DNA of 64,000 bases from Filosporella fistucella (lineage: Eukaryota > Ascomycota > Leotiomycetes > Helotiales): positions 930,001 through 994,000 of the forward strand of contig JAQJZZ010000004.1 in NCBI GenBank assembly GCA_030077755.1, written 5' to 3'. A model generated the notes under the pieces. The model searched no databases. It saw only the letters and a program-made list of their open reading frames with translations, and had not been told where the DNA came from. How positions within the stretch are numbered: position 1 is the first letter of the stretch; each line of letters opens with the position of its first letter. Positions 10,901 to 22,376 of the stretch are shown in pieces. A program made the position numbers and the translations under genes.

Positions 10901-13139
10901 GTAGTCCTCCTTCGGAGTGTCGCTTTTTTTGTGATCATGCGGTTTTGGATAGATCTGATCTGTATTATGCCACAAATTAGTGAATGAAGCCAAATAGAAG
11001 GAAGCTTTAGCCGGAGAAGTCTCGGAGGGGAACAAGCACGAGTTCTACGAGGGCCATGGGCAAAGCTTAGGCACGTCGACAGAGCAGGCGCAAAGCTTCA
11101 AATACACATATTACGGCATCTACAAGCTGTTGGAAGACCTACGATCTCAATTTGAGCTTTATAAAAGCTCTCATAGATGTCGCGTGGGGTACAGCTACAG
11201 CGTTGTATAACCTGTGCATCTGCACCAACCTCCCAGCGCAATCCACAATATTCACCTTTGGGTTCTCCAATTGCTCAGTCTGTTCGAAAGACGCGTGTGA
11301 TGCTGCGAGATGCAATAAGTTGATCTGCGGTGGGGATGCGGGGTGCAAATATTCTTGAAGATGGGTTTGCGGGAACGACAGCCAAATAACCAAATAATAG
11401 GGCGACTTTGGTAGGGAAGGTCTGTGACGGACTAATAAATTGATAGAGTACGGTAGGGTAAGTGTAAGGTATTGGTAGGCTCTATGCCTTAGGTACGAGA
11501 GTCAAGTTGCACAAGTGGGTGTTTCGCGGCTGCCGTAGAGGTTCATGAGTGACGACTGACTTCTGGGGACAAATCAGTCTTTATAAATAAGCCCACGGAA
11601 GTGGAGAGACCGCCCTCATTCGCGCATTAGCCGATTCTGCCATGCATGCAGCAGGGGGTATTCAGGATTATTATTGGTTTAGAAATGACTCGACGGCAGT
11701 CACGTTTGTTTTCAACGAAGTGAAGATCAAGTTGGGAGGAATGCGCAAGCCTCCCGGATTTACAGATGCGTCAACTTATCTTTGGGAGAAGTGTCTATGG
11801 GCCGAGTTTGGGGTATAGAACCACTTGGTCTAGAGCAATCGTGCTAGCTATGAGATTATGATGTGTATCAGGCTTTTGGAAGCTCAAATACGTATCAAGA
11901 CATTTTCAGCCTAGAAATAGGCACTGCCATTTGTTTCATCAGGAGTTCATGAGTTGTCTAAAGCTGGAAAAGACGGCTTTCTTATACTTGAGACTTCGAC
12001 ATTATGACTCTTACTGAGCTAGTATTTACATCATATTTTCAGGGCTAATTCTTCATATTGACTCATATTCGACGTCTGAGTGAACCCAGTTGTCCCTGGT
12101 AGATCTGATAACAATGTGGGGTTGGAGGCACCTTCAGCGCCTGAAAGGTCTAAGGGCATTGAATACTGCAATGGCTGCTTAGCTGAGACAAGCAAGAACA
12201 TCAACATCTCAATAATCAAAAACCCGGAAGCAGTCATATTACTCTAAAATTTTGTAATCACGATTTGGTGCCCTATCATTGAGCTTGCAGTAGCTCGCAC
12301 AGCTCCAAAGCCTCCCCTGAACCTCAGCCCCCACTGGCGAAAAGCCGCGTGGTTGGTAGACCGTCAACATCACGCCATCACGAGACCTCCCCCTCCGAAA
12401 TCCATGAAGCACCCCATTATATGGCATCTGCCGACTTCTACCGATGAAGCTCAAAGCTATAGCTTTTTTGAAATTGGTGGAAAAAGGCTGATAATGCTGT
12501 GGCCTTGGTCAATTGCACAGAATCTCGCCATCTTGTAGTTAAGAATTGAGTAAGCGCTTGACAACTCGACGGATAATTTCGAACAATCGTCAGATGAGCT
12601 TAAACTTTGCACGCAGGTGTGTATACTACGTAGTCTATCAGATTTCCAAATCTTTTCTATACTTCACTTTATTCCATCCCTACCGCTGCTGTATGAGAAA
12701 CTTCGAGTTGCTGATTGGGAGCAGATTTTGAAGCCCGTACATAAGTAAAACGACTACTACAGAATGGATCCCTAGGGTCTCAAGAGCAGCATTAGGAGTA
12801 GCAGAGTACGGACTGTTCATGAAAGACGAGCAGAAACTTGATTTCAATCAGATCAACAAGAGTTTTGTCGACCCATCTATGGCATAGCCACTTAGCTACT
12901 AAAATGAAACCGGCGTAGTACATTCAGAGCCCTGCAAACTCTTCAACCCAACACTAACTCTAATAGGCTGAGAAGATCACAATAACAAATACAAGTCAGA
13001 CTCTCAAAATATGTATTCCTCGGTCGCCAACTCCGAGCCATAGGGACAAAGCAAACTGGTATCGTAATCATATTCTATCCCTCCTTCCAAAGCCATCACG
13101 CCATCCATCATCATTATACTTTTGCTTACGTTCCTTACT
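10901..13139. other. Intergenic: FCP1 upstream and TPS1 downstream
   Basis: Holds the FCP1 5' region (possibly a 5' UTR intron ending near ATACAG at about 10964), then a long stretch without family-like coding sequence. One ATG-initiated 68-codon frame at 12031-12237 with a signal-peptide-like start is listed separately. Confidence 0.55.
12031..12237 (-). CDS. Small ORF with signal-peptide-like N-terminus (very tentative)
   Basis: An ATG-initiated 68-aa frame. It starts MTASGFLIIEMLMFLLVSAKQ: a short polar start, a hydrophobic core and a plausible cleavage site after VSA. The remainder is Ser/Leu/Pro-rich and has no cysteine. It lies in a 2.2-kb gap with no other gene. I recognise no family. 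It could be a small secreted protein or chance; expression is unknown. The low cysteine count argues against a classical disulfide-rich effector. Confidence 0.2.
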   Translation of the reverse strand: MTASGFLIIEMLMFLLVSAKQPLQYSMPLDLSGAEGASNPTLLSDLPGTTGFTQTSNMSQYEELALKI

Positions 13140-14785
13140 TCAATCAGAATCCTCGCCTACAATTTTCTCATCATGTACATCTTCATCAAGCTCCTCGAAT
13201 TTTGAGGGTGCGGCTACGCTAGCACGCTTCTGCTTCTTTTCGGCATGTTCACTGATTCGAACAAGCTCGCTCACAAACGATTCACCCCACCAAGAACTCG
13301 TATACTTGAAGACATACTTCTCCAATTTCTTGAAGTTGATGGCTCTCTGCTCGTCCGACATGGTTACTGCATCATGAATGGCACCCGCCAATTCCTCTGT
13401 ATTCCAAGGATTGACAATCAAGGCACCATTCAACGACTGTGCAGCTCCGGTGAATTCTGACAGGATCATGACACCATGACGTTCTCGTTGCGTTGCGATA
13501 TATTCATAAGAAACAAGGTTCATCCCATCTCGAGTTGAAGAAACCAAGCATGCATCAGATACAGCATATAGAGCAGTCAATTCGTTGAAAGGAACCGATT
13601 GATGGAGGAAATGGATAGGCATAAATTCGATTGTGCCGAATTTTCCGTTGATGCGACCAACAAGCTCGTTGACAACAGCGCGGAGATTTTGATATTCTTC
13701 AACATCCTGTCGACTGGGGACTGCCACCTGAACGAGAACTACCTTGCCGATCCACTCAGGATGTTCAGTCAAAAAAACCTCGAGGGCGTGAAGCTTTTGC
13801 GGGACTCCTTTGATATAATCCAAACGATCAACTCCTACAATAAGCTTGACGCCCTCGAATTTGCGCTTCAATACCGCAATTCGGTCTTGTACTGCCTTTG
13901 TTTTCAGCCCATCAACAAATTTTTCGGGGTCAATGCCGATAGGGAATGCGGCAACGGTAACATATTTTCCACGGAACTCAACGCCGTTAGGAGTGGTAGG
14001 TGTTTCCCTATTTTCTGTAAGCTTTGGCAACTAGTATGTGTTACCATATGAGACCTACAAAATTCTTGAGCAACTGCTCAAAAAATGCCTTGCGTAATCA
14101 TATGTGTGGAACCCAATCAAATCGCAGTGAAGAACACCCAGTAGTAAAGCCTCTCGAACAGGAAGAATCCTGTAAATCTCACTACTTGGAAATGGTGTAT
14201 GCAGAAAGAATCCGATCTTCACGTTCTTCTTCTTGTCACCGATTTCCTCTCTCAGCATTTCAGGTAAGAGCATAAGATGATAATCGTGGACCCAGATTAA
14301 ATCTCCATCTTCCACATCTGCGGCCATCGTCCGGGCAAAAAGACGGTTCACCTCCTTGTATGCCGCCCATGCCGACTCGTCGAATGTTATCTCTCCAGGG
14401 TGGTAATGGAATAAAGGCCAGAGGATAGAATCTGCCACTTCTTAGTCTACAACGCAACCTTGGGACAGAGGAACAAACTTGAAAATCCATTGTAATGTCT
14501 GTCCGCGAGATCATCATCCAAAAAGATTGGAACTGCACCATATTGATCTTTCAATCGTTTCGTTACTGGTGCAACATCTGCTTCTGGTACCTCCAAGCCT
14601 GGCCAGCCATACCACTGGAATGTCGTGGTCTTTGCCAAGCCGCTGAGACCAGTAACTAGGCCACCTGAAGACATGGAATAGTCGTAGGAGCCATCATCAG
14701 AATGTTTAATTGTAATAGGGAGACGATTAGAGACTAATAACAACCTGCCTTGCGGGGACTTGGGTTCGTCGACTAGAGAAGGCAT
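13140..14785 (-). CDS. TPS1: Alpha,alpha-trehalose-phosphate synthase (UDP-forming), catalytic subunit Tps1
   Basis: Makes trehalose-6-phosphate from UDP-glucose and glucose-6-phosphate in the cytosol, the first step of trehalose synthesis. Three exons: 14785-14479, 14431-14059, 14007-13140; phases agree, 515 aa, the usual fungal length. GT20 features in order: LLLVSNRLPITI at the N-terminus, FQWYGWPG, DLIWVHDYHLMLLPEMLR, IGFFLHTPFPSSEIYR, GVDRLDYIKG (R288 and K293 positions) and SSTRDGMNLVSYEY. Intron 2 ends at AATAG (14008); using it restores RILETPTTPNGVEF, whereas the other nearby AGs break the frame. There is no C-terminal phosphatase domain, so this is Tps1, not Tps2. The C-terminal tail is acidic and Lys-rich. 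Confidence 0.97.
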
Positions 14786-14987
14786 TTTTGCGGTATGGAG
14801 AAGTAGAGGCTCGAAAAGGTCTTTCCGGGTTTAAAGATTGGAGGCGGGGTCGAGCTGGAAGCTTCTTTGCGCAAAAGGATTTTGGAAGTCTGCGATACGT
14901 TATGCAATCTAGCAACGGCTATTCTCGGCGGCGGGATGATAGAATTCGGAAGAAATCAGGAGGTAGCGGAGAGAATCTGAAGGTTGA

Positions 14988-14992
14988 AGGGG
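14988..14992 (-). promoter_or_regulatory. Candidate stress response element (STRE core) upstream of TPS1
   Basis: AGGGG on the plus strand, i.e. CCCCT in the direction of TPS1, about 205 bp upstream of its ATG. STRE control of TPS1 is established in yeast. A single 5-bp match is weak. Confidence 0.25.
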
Positions 14993-15845
14993 TAGCGGGA
15001 CAGCTGTCGATGTTGGCAAGACAGCTTTAATAGCGATTACATCGACTTCGAGCAAGTTTGGATATTTTGTTGTAGGAGGAGAAACGATCGCAGATGATAG
15101 ATAATATTTTGACGGGATAGGTAGGGAGTTACTTCCTCACTTGCATCTGCGGTGTGGTAGGTAGAGTACAAGCTCATATATTGCTAGAGCTTCCTTGATT
15201 GCGGTTGTCTGACTTGACTGTTGTAGCCGGCGACGTAATGGGCCAGGCCTTCTTTTTTCCCTGCAGGGATCTGTTGCAACAGCACAGCCTGCGATCTGAG
15301 TTCGGTCCTCCACATCTCGCTCCTACTCCATCCGACGCCTCATTCTTGTCGTCAAGGCACAAAATTCCCTCATCGAAAAATTTGATATTGGGACGATATG
15401 GTACAAATATTTCATCTCAAAGTACTTGGATTACCTGTACCTGGTAGGAGTACCTAGCTCCCGGAGCTTTAGATATCGGGAGAAGCGCCGCTCTTAGCCC
15501 AACGCTGCCCGACTGCTCCTTCATGTGCAAAAGAATTACATCGTTACTCAAGTTTGCTAACCAACATATGATGCTGGCATTTCCGGCTATGTTTGATCGT
15601 GCAGAAAGCTCGCAGGAATGGCCCGAACGCCCGAAGAGGTGTTTTCTGGCTTTCCTTCTGGCGCTTTGGAGGCGGCCCATAACCAATGAATCGGCCACGA
15701 AATACGCATTTCGTGCATTGCAGCTTTTACTGCCGCAATGCGCGGCTTCGTCCGCCAGACTGGATCTGACCGAGGATTGATCACATATTCACGAACAGGT
15801 GAGGTGACTTTTGAGCTGCCCTCCCGTCTGACAATCTGGAGATAA

Positions 15846-16038
15846 GGTAGAGCTACCCCATCAAATCTTATTGGGCATCAGTTGACAGCGGGGATGGAGG
15901 ACGATGTCCGCAGGTGTTGTGACCATAATGGTGATATGCCGTTTGCTGCTGCCTCTTCAGCTCTCACCTGCGTCTGACAACGACTGGAGAGAAGAAACTT
16001 TGCGGGAGCATGACAGAACTCAAGAAGGTAGACCTACC
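15846..16038. repeat. Two near-identical 12-bp palindromes (GGTAG-NN-CTACC)
   Basis: GGTAGAGCTACC at 15846-15857 and GGTAGACCTACC at 16027-16038, both preceded by AA. Each also follows a CGTCTGACAA (15825 and 15971), although at different spacing. This could be a degenerate duplication or paired regulator sites between TPS1 and the PAP2 gene. Confidence 0.4.
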
Positions 16039-18302
16039 AGTAGTCCACAAGGAGGTTGCTGCAGGTTGATCCGTTGAAGTCTTTTCGTCTTTCCTGGAAT
16101 TGGTATGTCTTTTTAGCCGAATTTTAAAGCCACCGTTGGTGATATTCCGTGCAGTATGTGTTCAGTTCTTGAAGCGGATTTAAGTAGTGGGACTGCATAT
16201 ATATTAGGTGGCTGAGAAAGAGCATATTCAGAGAGAAACTACATACATACTACCTTTTAATATGGACGATTTATCACTAAAAGTTCTTGTATAGTCGCAA
16301 GACCACAGAGATGATTTTCTGAATTTGAAGAACTTCTCTAGAGCAAATATCCTCAAGTGAGGGTCTTCACGTGGGACATATGTACGAAACATTTAAAATC
16401 ATAGATTGCAGGAGTTTGAGTATGTGTTTTGCATCAAAGCCTGTCGCAGAATACCGCCTCAAGTGATGGATAGCCAGATATAATATTGCTGTACTGTTGT
16501 ACTAAGAGGGATCCAGGATCGGACCGAGTCATGATGAGTGTGGTTTACTCTAAATTTATTGAGCTATTGGAAACTTCGTGATATTCTTGGGAACTTTTGA
16601 AGTAAAATAAATTCAAGGGATCACCTAGCGACTCTTGGATCAGGACGGTGATTCGGGTAGGGATTATTGCAGGATATGTTCTTCCTTACATTGCATCTGC
16701 ATCCCTTGTTGTGCAAGACCGAACTTCCAAACATTGAACCGGGTTTTCACATGCTGTTTTGATTGATCTCTCGTGTCTTCTTGAGACGTCAGCAGTGTTC
16801 TCCATCACTTTGAACCTTTGGTCCTTTGGACTCTGAGCCTGCTAACATCAATTATATTTGATGTTTGTATTAAACCTAGCAACCAAATAAGTTATTTTGA
16901 TCCATTTCGATTACTCTTACGCGTTGCTGTCCCAGATTACTTGTTGTTTGTGAAATCTCAGCTCGTGTCAGTTCCCAGCATGAACTTGGGCAAGTTCCAC
17001 ATCCTCCAAAAAGAGGGGTCCTGGCACGACGGACAACTCCTTTCGCCTCCACTGAGGCTACTTCGAACTGCAACCTCTCCTGCAGGAATAAGGTCCCAGC
17101 TAGTTTGATCAAGCCATGCTTTGATACCATGATAACACCAGTACTTCGTGTGAGTAAATGCGACGATTAGAGTATAGTATGGCTACACAATTGAGGCTCT
17201 CCACTAAGTGGATTCCATTCTGAAGAGGTGGCTAATTCGGCTGTGTCTCAATAAGAGGCATGTTAATAAAGGTGATCAGACAAAGTAACATGTAAGCAAT
17301 AGTTCTACTTCGTTCAGCCTTCCAACAGAAAGCCTTATAATGCCAAGTCGTAAGATTATTCTGTATACGTTGCATTACTGAGGTCTTTCGAATCCATAGA
17401 CACTCGCTGGCCTGTCGAGATTTATGAAGGGTCCGGGCACAACTTTGCTGAAGACATATACATGGAAGCCGCCAGAGTTTTGGGGGATAGAGCTGATCGG
17501 AACAGTCTTATCCTCGCTATAGGCAGATTAGTTCGGATATTCGAAAACTCTAATACCTTGAAAACCCCGGTACCACTGCACCAGCGAGTTATTCCAGGGA
17601 AAGATCAACCACTGGATTTGAACAACGCATACATACGGGCTGCAAAATACTAGAACATGGTTGCAAACGAAAGATGAGCATTGTTTATCCTAAAAATCAC
17701 GAACGTCTTCAGACAAAGATTTTTTTTTTTTGAATGCATCAAGGTATGTTGGTCAAGGGTAGAGGGGAGTGGGAAAGGGAACTGCTTATGTAATGCAGTT
17801 TGTATTGGCTCAATTGACCACCTTGATTGTAGTTCATAGCCAAGACTTTGCCAAGCAATTGCCAAGACGAACAATAAAATCCTCTGGCATGTCGAAAGTT
17901 ATTCCTCGTCCTACCAAGCTTATCCAAGAAGTAACCAAGTAAATATATCATGAAATCGCCGGAAGAAGTGACAAGTCTGTCATTTGCATCTTCCGGAGCA
18001 GAATCTCCTAGGTGTCAAATTGCAATCTCGATCTCCTCATCTTCAAACGTCAATCCGCAATACAATCAAGGATTGATTGCACTGATTTCCTTGTTTTCCT
18101 TGCTGTTACATGTGACGTAACTTTCCCCAGCCTTGCACATCACGACGCGTTCACCTCAGAGGATGAAGTAGGAACTGGTCGCCAAGTTATAAAGCTTGTC
18201 CTTTGCCTTTCCGAGTGTGGCTTTCCTCTAACATACCAAGCTTCTTCTACCTTCAGCCCTATCTGTGTAGGGAAACCTTTTTAAAACTTCGCCCAAAGCA
18301 CA

Positions 18303-19486
18303 ATGAACTTCTTCAAACGTCGCCAGCATGAAGGTGCTACGGCACCAGCTCCTACTCATCATCGTGAGAAGAGGGCACCTGTCATCACAAACATGTCTAC
18401 CAGACCAACTTTTGGTCAATGGCTGAAGGTAACATGGCTTGACATTGTGACAATGGTTGTTATGGGCATCATTGGACTGGGTGTAAGTAGTTCTTCTATC
18501 TCTGATCTAGCATATCTAAATTCTTGAAGGTCTACACAGCCCATCCTGCCCCCTCCCGCTCATTTCCCGTCTACTTCCAAGATGGAGAAATTGTCTACCC
18601 TCAATTCGCTTACCCGATGCGCAATGAGATCGTCCCGATCTGGGCAGCCGCTCTGCTTGCAGCCTTGGTCCCTATCACCGTCTTCCTCATCTGCCAAATC
18701 CGTATTCGCTCCTTCTGGGACGTGAACAATGCTACTATCGGTCTTTTCTACTCACTCATTACCGCAGCCGTCTTCCAAGTTTTCCTGAAATGGTTGATTG
18801 GTGGACTTCGACCTCATTTCCTCACAGTTTGCAAGCCAAACATTCCAGCTATTACAGCCCAGGAAACCGGAAATGGTCTCAGACAAATTATGTATGATCG
18901 AAAGATCTGTACCGGAGACGAGAGCGAGATTGACGACTCTCTTGAATCTTTCCCATCTGGTCACTCGACTGCCGCCTTTGCTGGATTCATCTTTCTCTAC
19001 CTTTACCTCAACGCCAAGCTAAAGGTCTGGTCAAACTACCACCCAGCAATGTGGAAACTTATCGCAACTTACGCTCCCGTCCTTGGTGCCACTTTGATTG
19101 CAGGTGCCCTCACGATCGACGAATTCCACAATTGGTATGATTGCGTAGCAGGTGCCATCATTGGTACCGTCATGGCCTTCAGCTCATACAGAATGGTGTA
19201 TGCTTCCATCTGGGACTGGAGAACCAACCATATCCCACTCAATCGATCTGTACCTTTCAACGGTGCCGGGGCTGAACTGGAGCATGCAGTCTTCACTCGC
19301 AAAGTGGGATGGGGAATGAGAGGCGAACATGGTGGACACCTTGGAAAAAAGCATGTGGTTGGCCACGGCAGTGGAAACACAGCTTACGCCGAGCAAGGAT
19401 ATCCGATGGGTACAAGTCCTTCCAGGAAGCCAGTCGGAGGTGGATTGACTGGAGGACACCATGCCCGAGGTGAGAATATGGTTTGA
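18303..19486 (+). CDS. PAP2-family lipid phosphate phosphatase-like membrane protein
   Basis: Resembles diacylglycerol-pyrophosphate / lipid phosphate phosphatases (Dpp1/Lpp1 class). Exons 18303-18482 and 18530-19486, intron of 47 bp with GTAAGT donor, phase 0; 378 aa. Several hydrophobic segments are visible (about 45-60, 96-117, 128-146, 208-222, 238-254, 264-280). Signature 1, K-x6-RP, is KWLIGGLRP at 147-155. Signature 2 is PSGH at 202-205. Signature 3, normally SR-x5-H-x3-D, reads ALTIDEFHNWYD: H260 and D264 are present, but the SR pair is A253-L254. The Arg normally binds phosphate, so catalysis may be altered, or this fungal subfamily may use a different residue. The C-terminal tail is Gly/His-rich and likely cytosolic. 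Confidence 0.88.
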
Positions 19487-19772
19487 GAATTTGGTATCGG
19501 TTCGGAAATCATCAACAAGTTAGTTGCGTCATGATTGCAATACCAAGGAATGGGAGTTGGGCACGCATGTACGCATTTTTTTATTTTTAGCAGGTTCAAG
19601 CTGAGGATAACAGCATCAGATAGCGGTATACCCTTCTAGTTCGCTGGCTTTAATACCAAAAATTGAACTCAATCAAATGCGCTGACAGTGAGGATCTGGA
19701 AAGATGAGAACTTGAAAACTACATTTGATTCGACACCATCTTTATTAATCCAATATCAACAACTACCGATCC

Positions 19773-20351
19773 TCACATTAACTCCTTCTCCATCCTAACA
19801 ACCATCATCGACTCCCCGCCCTCTAATACACTCTCCTCCCTTCCCTCTTCCAGCTCTCTATACCCCATCCTCCCATAAAACCCCACCCCCGCTAACGTGG
19901 CCCCCATCTCCACCCTCCTAAAACCTCTCTCCCTGACCCTCTCCTCCAAAAACCCTATCAACCATTTCCCCAGCCCCATCCCTCCATATGAAGGAAGCAC
20001 AAACATAGCTCTAATTTTCGCTGCATCCTTACCTGGGTCTAACATCTCATCATCCCGAGAAATGAATTGATCTCCTCCGTAAAGTGTACGACGGAAGGAC
20101 CAACCACCACATGCAACAGGGGTAGCGGAGGTGGTGGTGGTTATTAGGTAGTATGTGTTGTCTGTTATGAGAGTGGTGTCCACACCGTAGACGTGTTTTA
20201 GAGCTAGAGAGATTACGGTAGGAGTATAGAAGGGTGTGTGGAGTGTGAGGACGGAGGTTGTGATAAGAGTTGTTAGAGATGGGATGTCGGAGAGAGTCGC
20301 TAGGCGGATGATGAGGTTTGGGTGTTTGGGGTTGGTGAATGAGGGTCCCAT
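19773..20351 (-). CDS. GNAT-family N-acetyltransferase
   Basis: Predicted acetyl-CoA-dependent acyltransferase, single exon, 192 aa. The start is ATG at 20351 (MGPSFTNPKHPNLIIRLA); the longer frame upstream begins with GTG, not ATG. The N-terminus IRLATLSDIPSLTTLI is typical of GNATs. The acetyl-CoA-binding motif A is AMFVLPSYGGMGLGKWLIGFLE, with GGMGLG standing for the Q/R-x-x-G-x-G/A signature. VEMGATLAGVGFYGRMGYRE is the usual motif B with the FY-x-x-x-GY ending. Substrate is unknown. The 3' half is strongly purine-rich on the coding strand, unlike the 5' half. Confidence 0.85.
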   Translation of the reverse strand: MGPSFTNPKHPNLIIRLATLSDIPSLTTLITTSVLTLHTPFYTPTVISLALKHVYGVDTTLITDNTYYLITTTTSATPVACGGWSFRRTLYGGDQFISRDDEMLDPGKDAAKIRAMFVLPSYGGMGLGKWLIGFLEERVRERGFRRVEMGATLAGVGFYGRMGYRELEEGREESVLEGGESMMVVRMEKELM

Positions 20352-21105
20352 ATTAGTAGTAAGTACAGAATAGGGGATGATATGAGAAAGAACTTCAATC
20401 GTGGGAACGCGATTTGTGTGAAAGTTAGTGTTACATCCCACATTGACTCATCGTGGGAGTACACAAGATTTCGTGACAAGCTCGCTTAAGTATGGAAAGA
20501 AGGGGGATGGGTTTTGTCCGTCACTTCGTATACACTCATTCTTTCCCTGTTTGAAGAAAAAAGTTATACCTTGGGCTCAAGAACAGAGTTTTTGTTGCTT
20601 CTGGAAGTTAGAATACCAATTTCTATAGACCTCAATTTACCAGAATTTGAAAGTATTTCGGAATATATTTCCAGGCGAATCGGACTTGTCAACAGAATTC
20701 CTGAACAATTTTCTAAATTGGTATTCTTTATTTCTAAAGAAGCTCCTTACATATTGTACATACGCATGCCCACAGAACAGGAAACGACATGATCAACACC
20801 CCCCTCTTAATGTAATCAATGAAACCCAGATTCGCTATGATGAAACGTAAACATACTCCAATTCCTCGTAAAATGGATAAAGTGGCCCAAAATCCGATGA
20901 CGCTGTGACACCACGACGCCTGTGATATGTGCTAAACTCCAGCTTTTGACATCAAATTTGCTCCCAGATCAATAACGCCCCGCCACAAGCTCAGACGCAC
21001 GTTTTGAGCAGGAAGAGCATGATGTATGACTTCACTTAGCGCATACATAGGATCATCCTGCTGTTCGTGGATGAAATAATTGGTATAAAGCCTTATCAGA
21101 CTGCA
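20352..21105. other. Intergenic: GNAT upstream, rhodopsin-domain gene downstream
   Basis: No supported gene. Short open frames at 20428-20850 on the plus strand have no family resemblance, and several lack ATG. Confidence 0.6.
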
Positions 21106-22376
21106 TCACTTTCGTGGCGCAAGTGGATAGTTCTGCTCTGAGTACAAGATATCAACGTCATTCCGTGCAACGCGCGCGCTACCCCCATCACTTAAGGTCA
21201 TACTAGAGTTCTCTTGTTGCATAACTCTTGGTTCCTTGAAGCTGTCGGCATCGACACCCTCTCCGTAATGGTGATATGTAGTGTGGGATTCACCTCCTGA
21301 CAATAGTCGAGGGAACAATCGCGAGATGAGAGGTTTGAGAGTGGTTAGAGAAGGGCAAATAATGGCCATATTCAACTCAACAACAGACCAATTCGCAATG
21401 CCTGTGTTGTCCCAAGTTGGATCTGAAGTGACAGTCGCAATGGTGAGCCAGTGTAATCGCAACATGGATATAAGACACACACTATTGTATTTTACGTTAG
21501 TAAATAGATCGTCACCAAGGAGTAAATCGGTAGCGTACAAAAACCCCAATGCAAAGACGATGTAGAGTCCTATCTTCTGCCTCCGTGGTAGAATCAAGGT
21601 CCGTATGACTGGCATCGGCAATATGAAAATGCCTAGATCGGTTGCAATATTAAGGCTCGCATTTGTGAACCACATTGGTGTACTGGGGATACACCCGCCT
21701 GGGATAGAGCTATCCCAATTCCGGGCAATCGGAACGCAGGTGAACAAAGCGCAAAAGAATAGCCATAAACCATAGACAATTACGACACCTAGCATTCCGT
21801 AGCATGCGTTGCGAATCTTTGTGACATTGAAAAGGCGTAGATAGAGCAAAAGAATCGACAACTTGACAAAGGTAAGACTGATGTTGTAAAGTAATATGGT
21901 GAACCATGAGCCCTAATTGGGTTAACGGTTGGAAACCGAGGTCAGCCGTGTTAGCAAGCACTCACCTTTAGGAAGTCTTCCAGCTGGTGGCTCGATAACT
22001 CATTCATATGTTGACCAAGTCCAGTCGTAGCCTCTTTTCATGTCAATTAGTAGAGGATTTCCTCAAGAAAGTCGTACTTACGAAAAATCATGCCAATGGA
22101 ATTGCCGACCGAGAATATCTAGGAGATAGGATTAATGACGCGAAAGCAAGCAGACATTTGACACCATCTTACCAGCGAAACCAGAATACACCAATCTTCC
22201 TTCCCTACAAAATTCAGGATCCGACTTCGCGTGATGAAGCGTAGGGCAACCACGAGTGCTGCTAGGGCCACTGTAATGACAGAGCAGACTATCACAAGAA
22301 CTCCTCGCGGAGACACTCCATGTGGATAAGTGACGACCACTCCTTCCCTTGGAAGCATCCTGCTTGGATTGAACAT
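21106..22376 (-). CDS. Fungal rhodopsin-domain integral membrane protein (seven TM)
   Basis: Member of the large fungal family of plasma-membrane proteins related to the PTH11/SAT20-like rhodopsin domain; function is unproven for most members. Five exons: 22376-22173, 22118-22082, 22033-21966, 21912-21539, 21481-21106; phases agree, 352 aa. TM1 follows SPRGVLVIVCSVI. The next segments are IFSVGNSIGMIF, GSWFTILLYNISLTFVKLSILLLYLRLF (family motif), a TM with ARNW and GGCIPS, a TM with ATDLGIFILPMPVIRTL, FALGFFVCLISMLRL, and the TW-type DPTWDNTGIANWSVVELNMAI. The last intron (57 bp) contains a perfect TACTAAC branch site. Removing it turns a foreign loop into FALGFFVC, which supports the model. 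There is no CFEM domain. Confidence 0.88.

Larger units (their letters stand above)
14786..18302. other. 3.5-kb intergenic region (TPS1 and PAP2 upstream sides)
   Basis: Both flanking genes are transcribed away from this gap, so it holds both promoters. No open frame has family-like content. Visible are one STRE core near TPS1 and a pair of related short segments around 15825 and 15971, each followed by a GGTAG-NN-CTACC palindrome. A CACGTG lies near 16368. A pyrimidine- and GC-rich block at 15480-15780 is open on both strands but resembles nothing. Confidence 0.5.
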
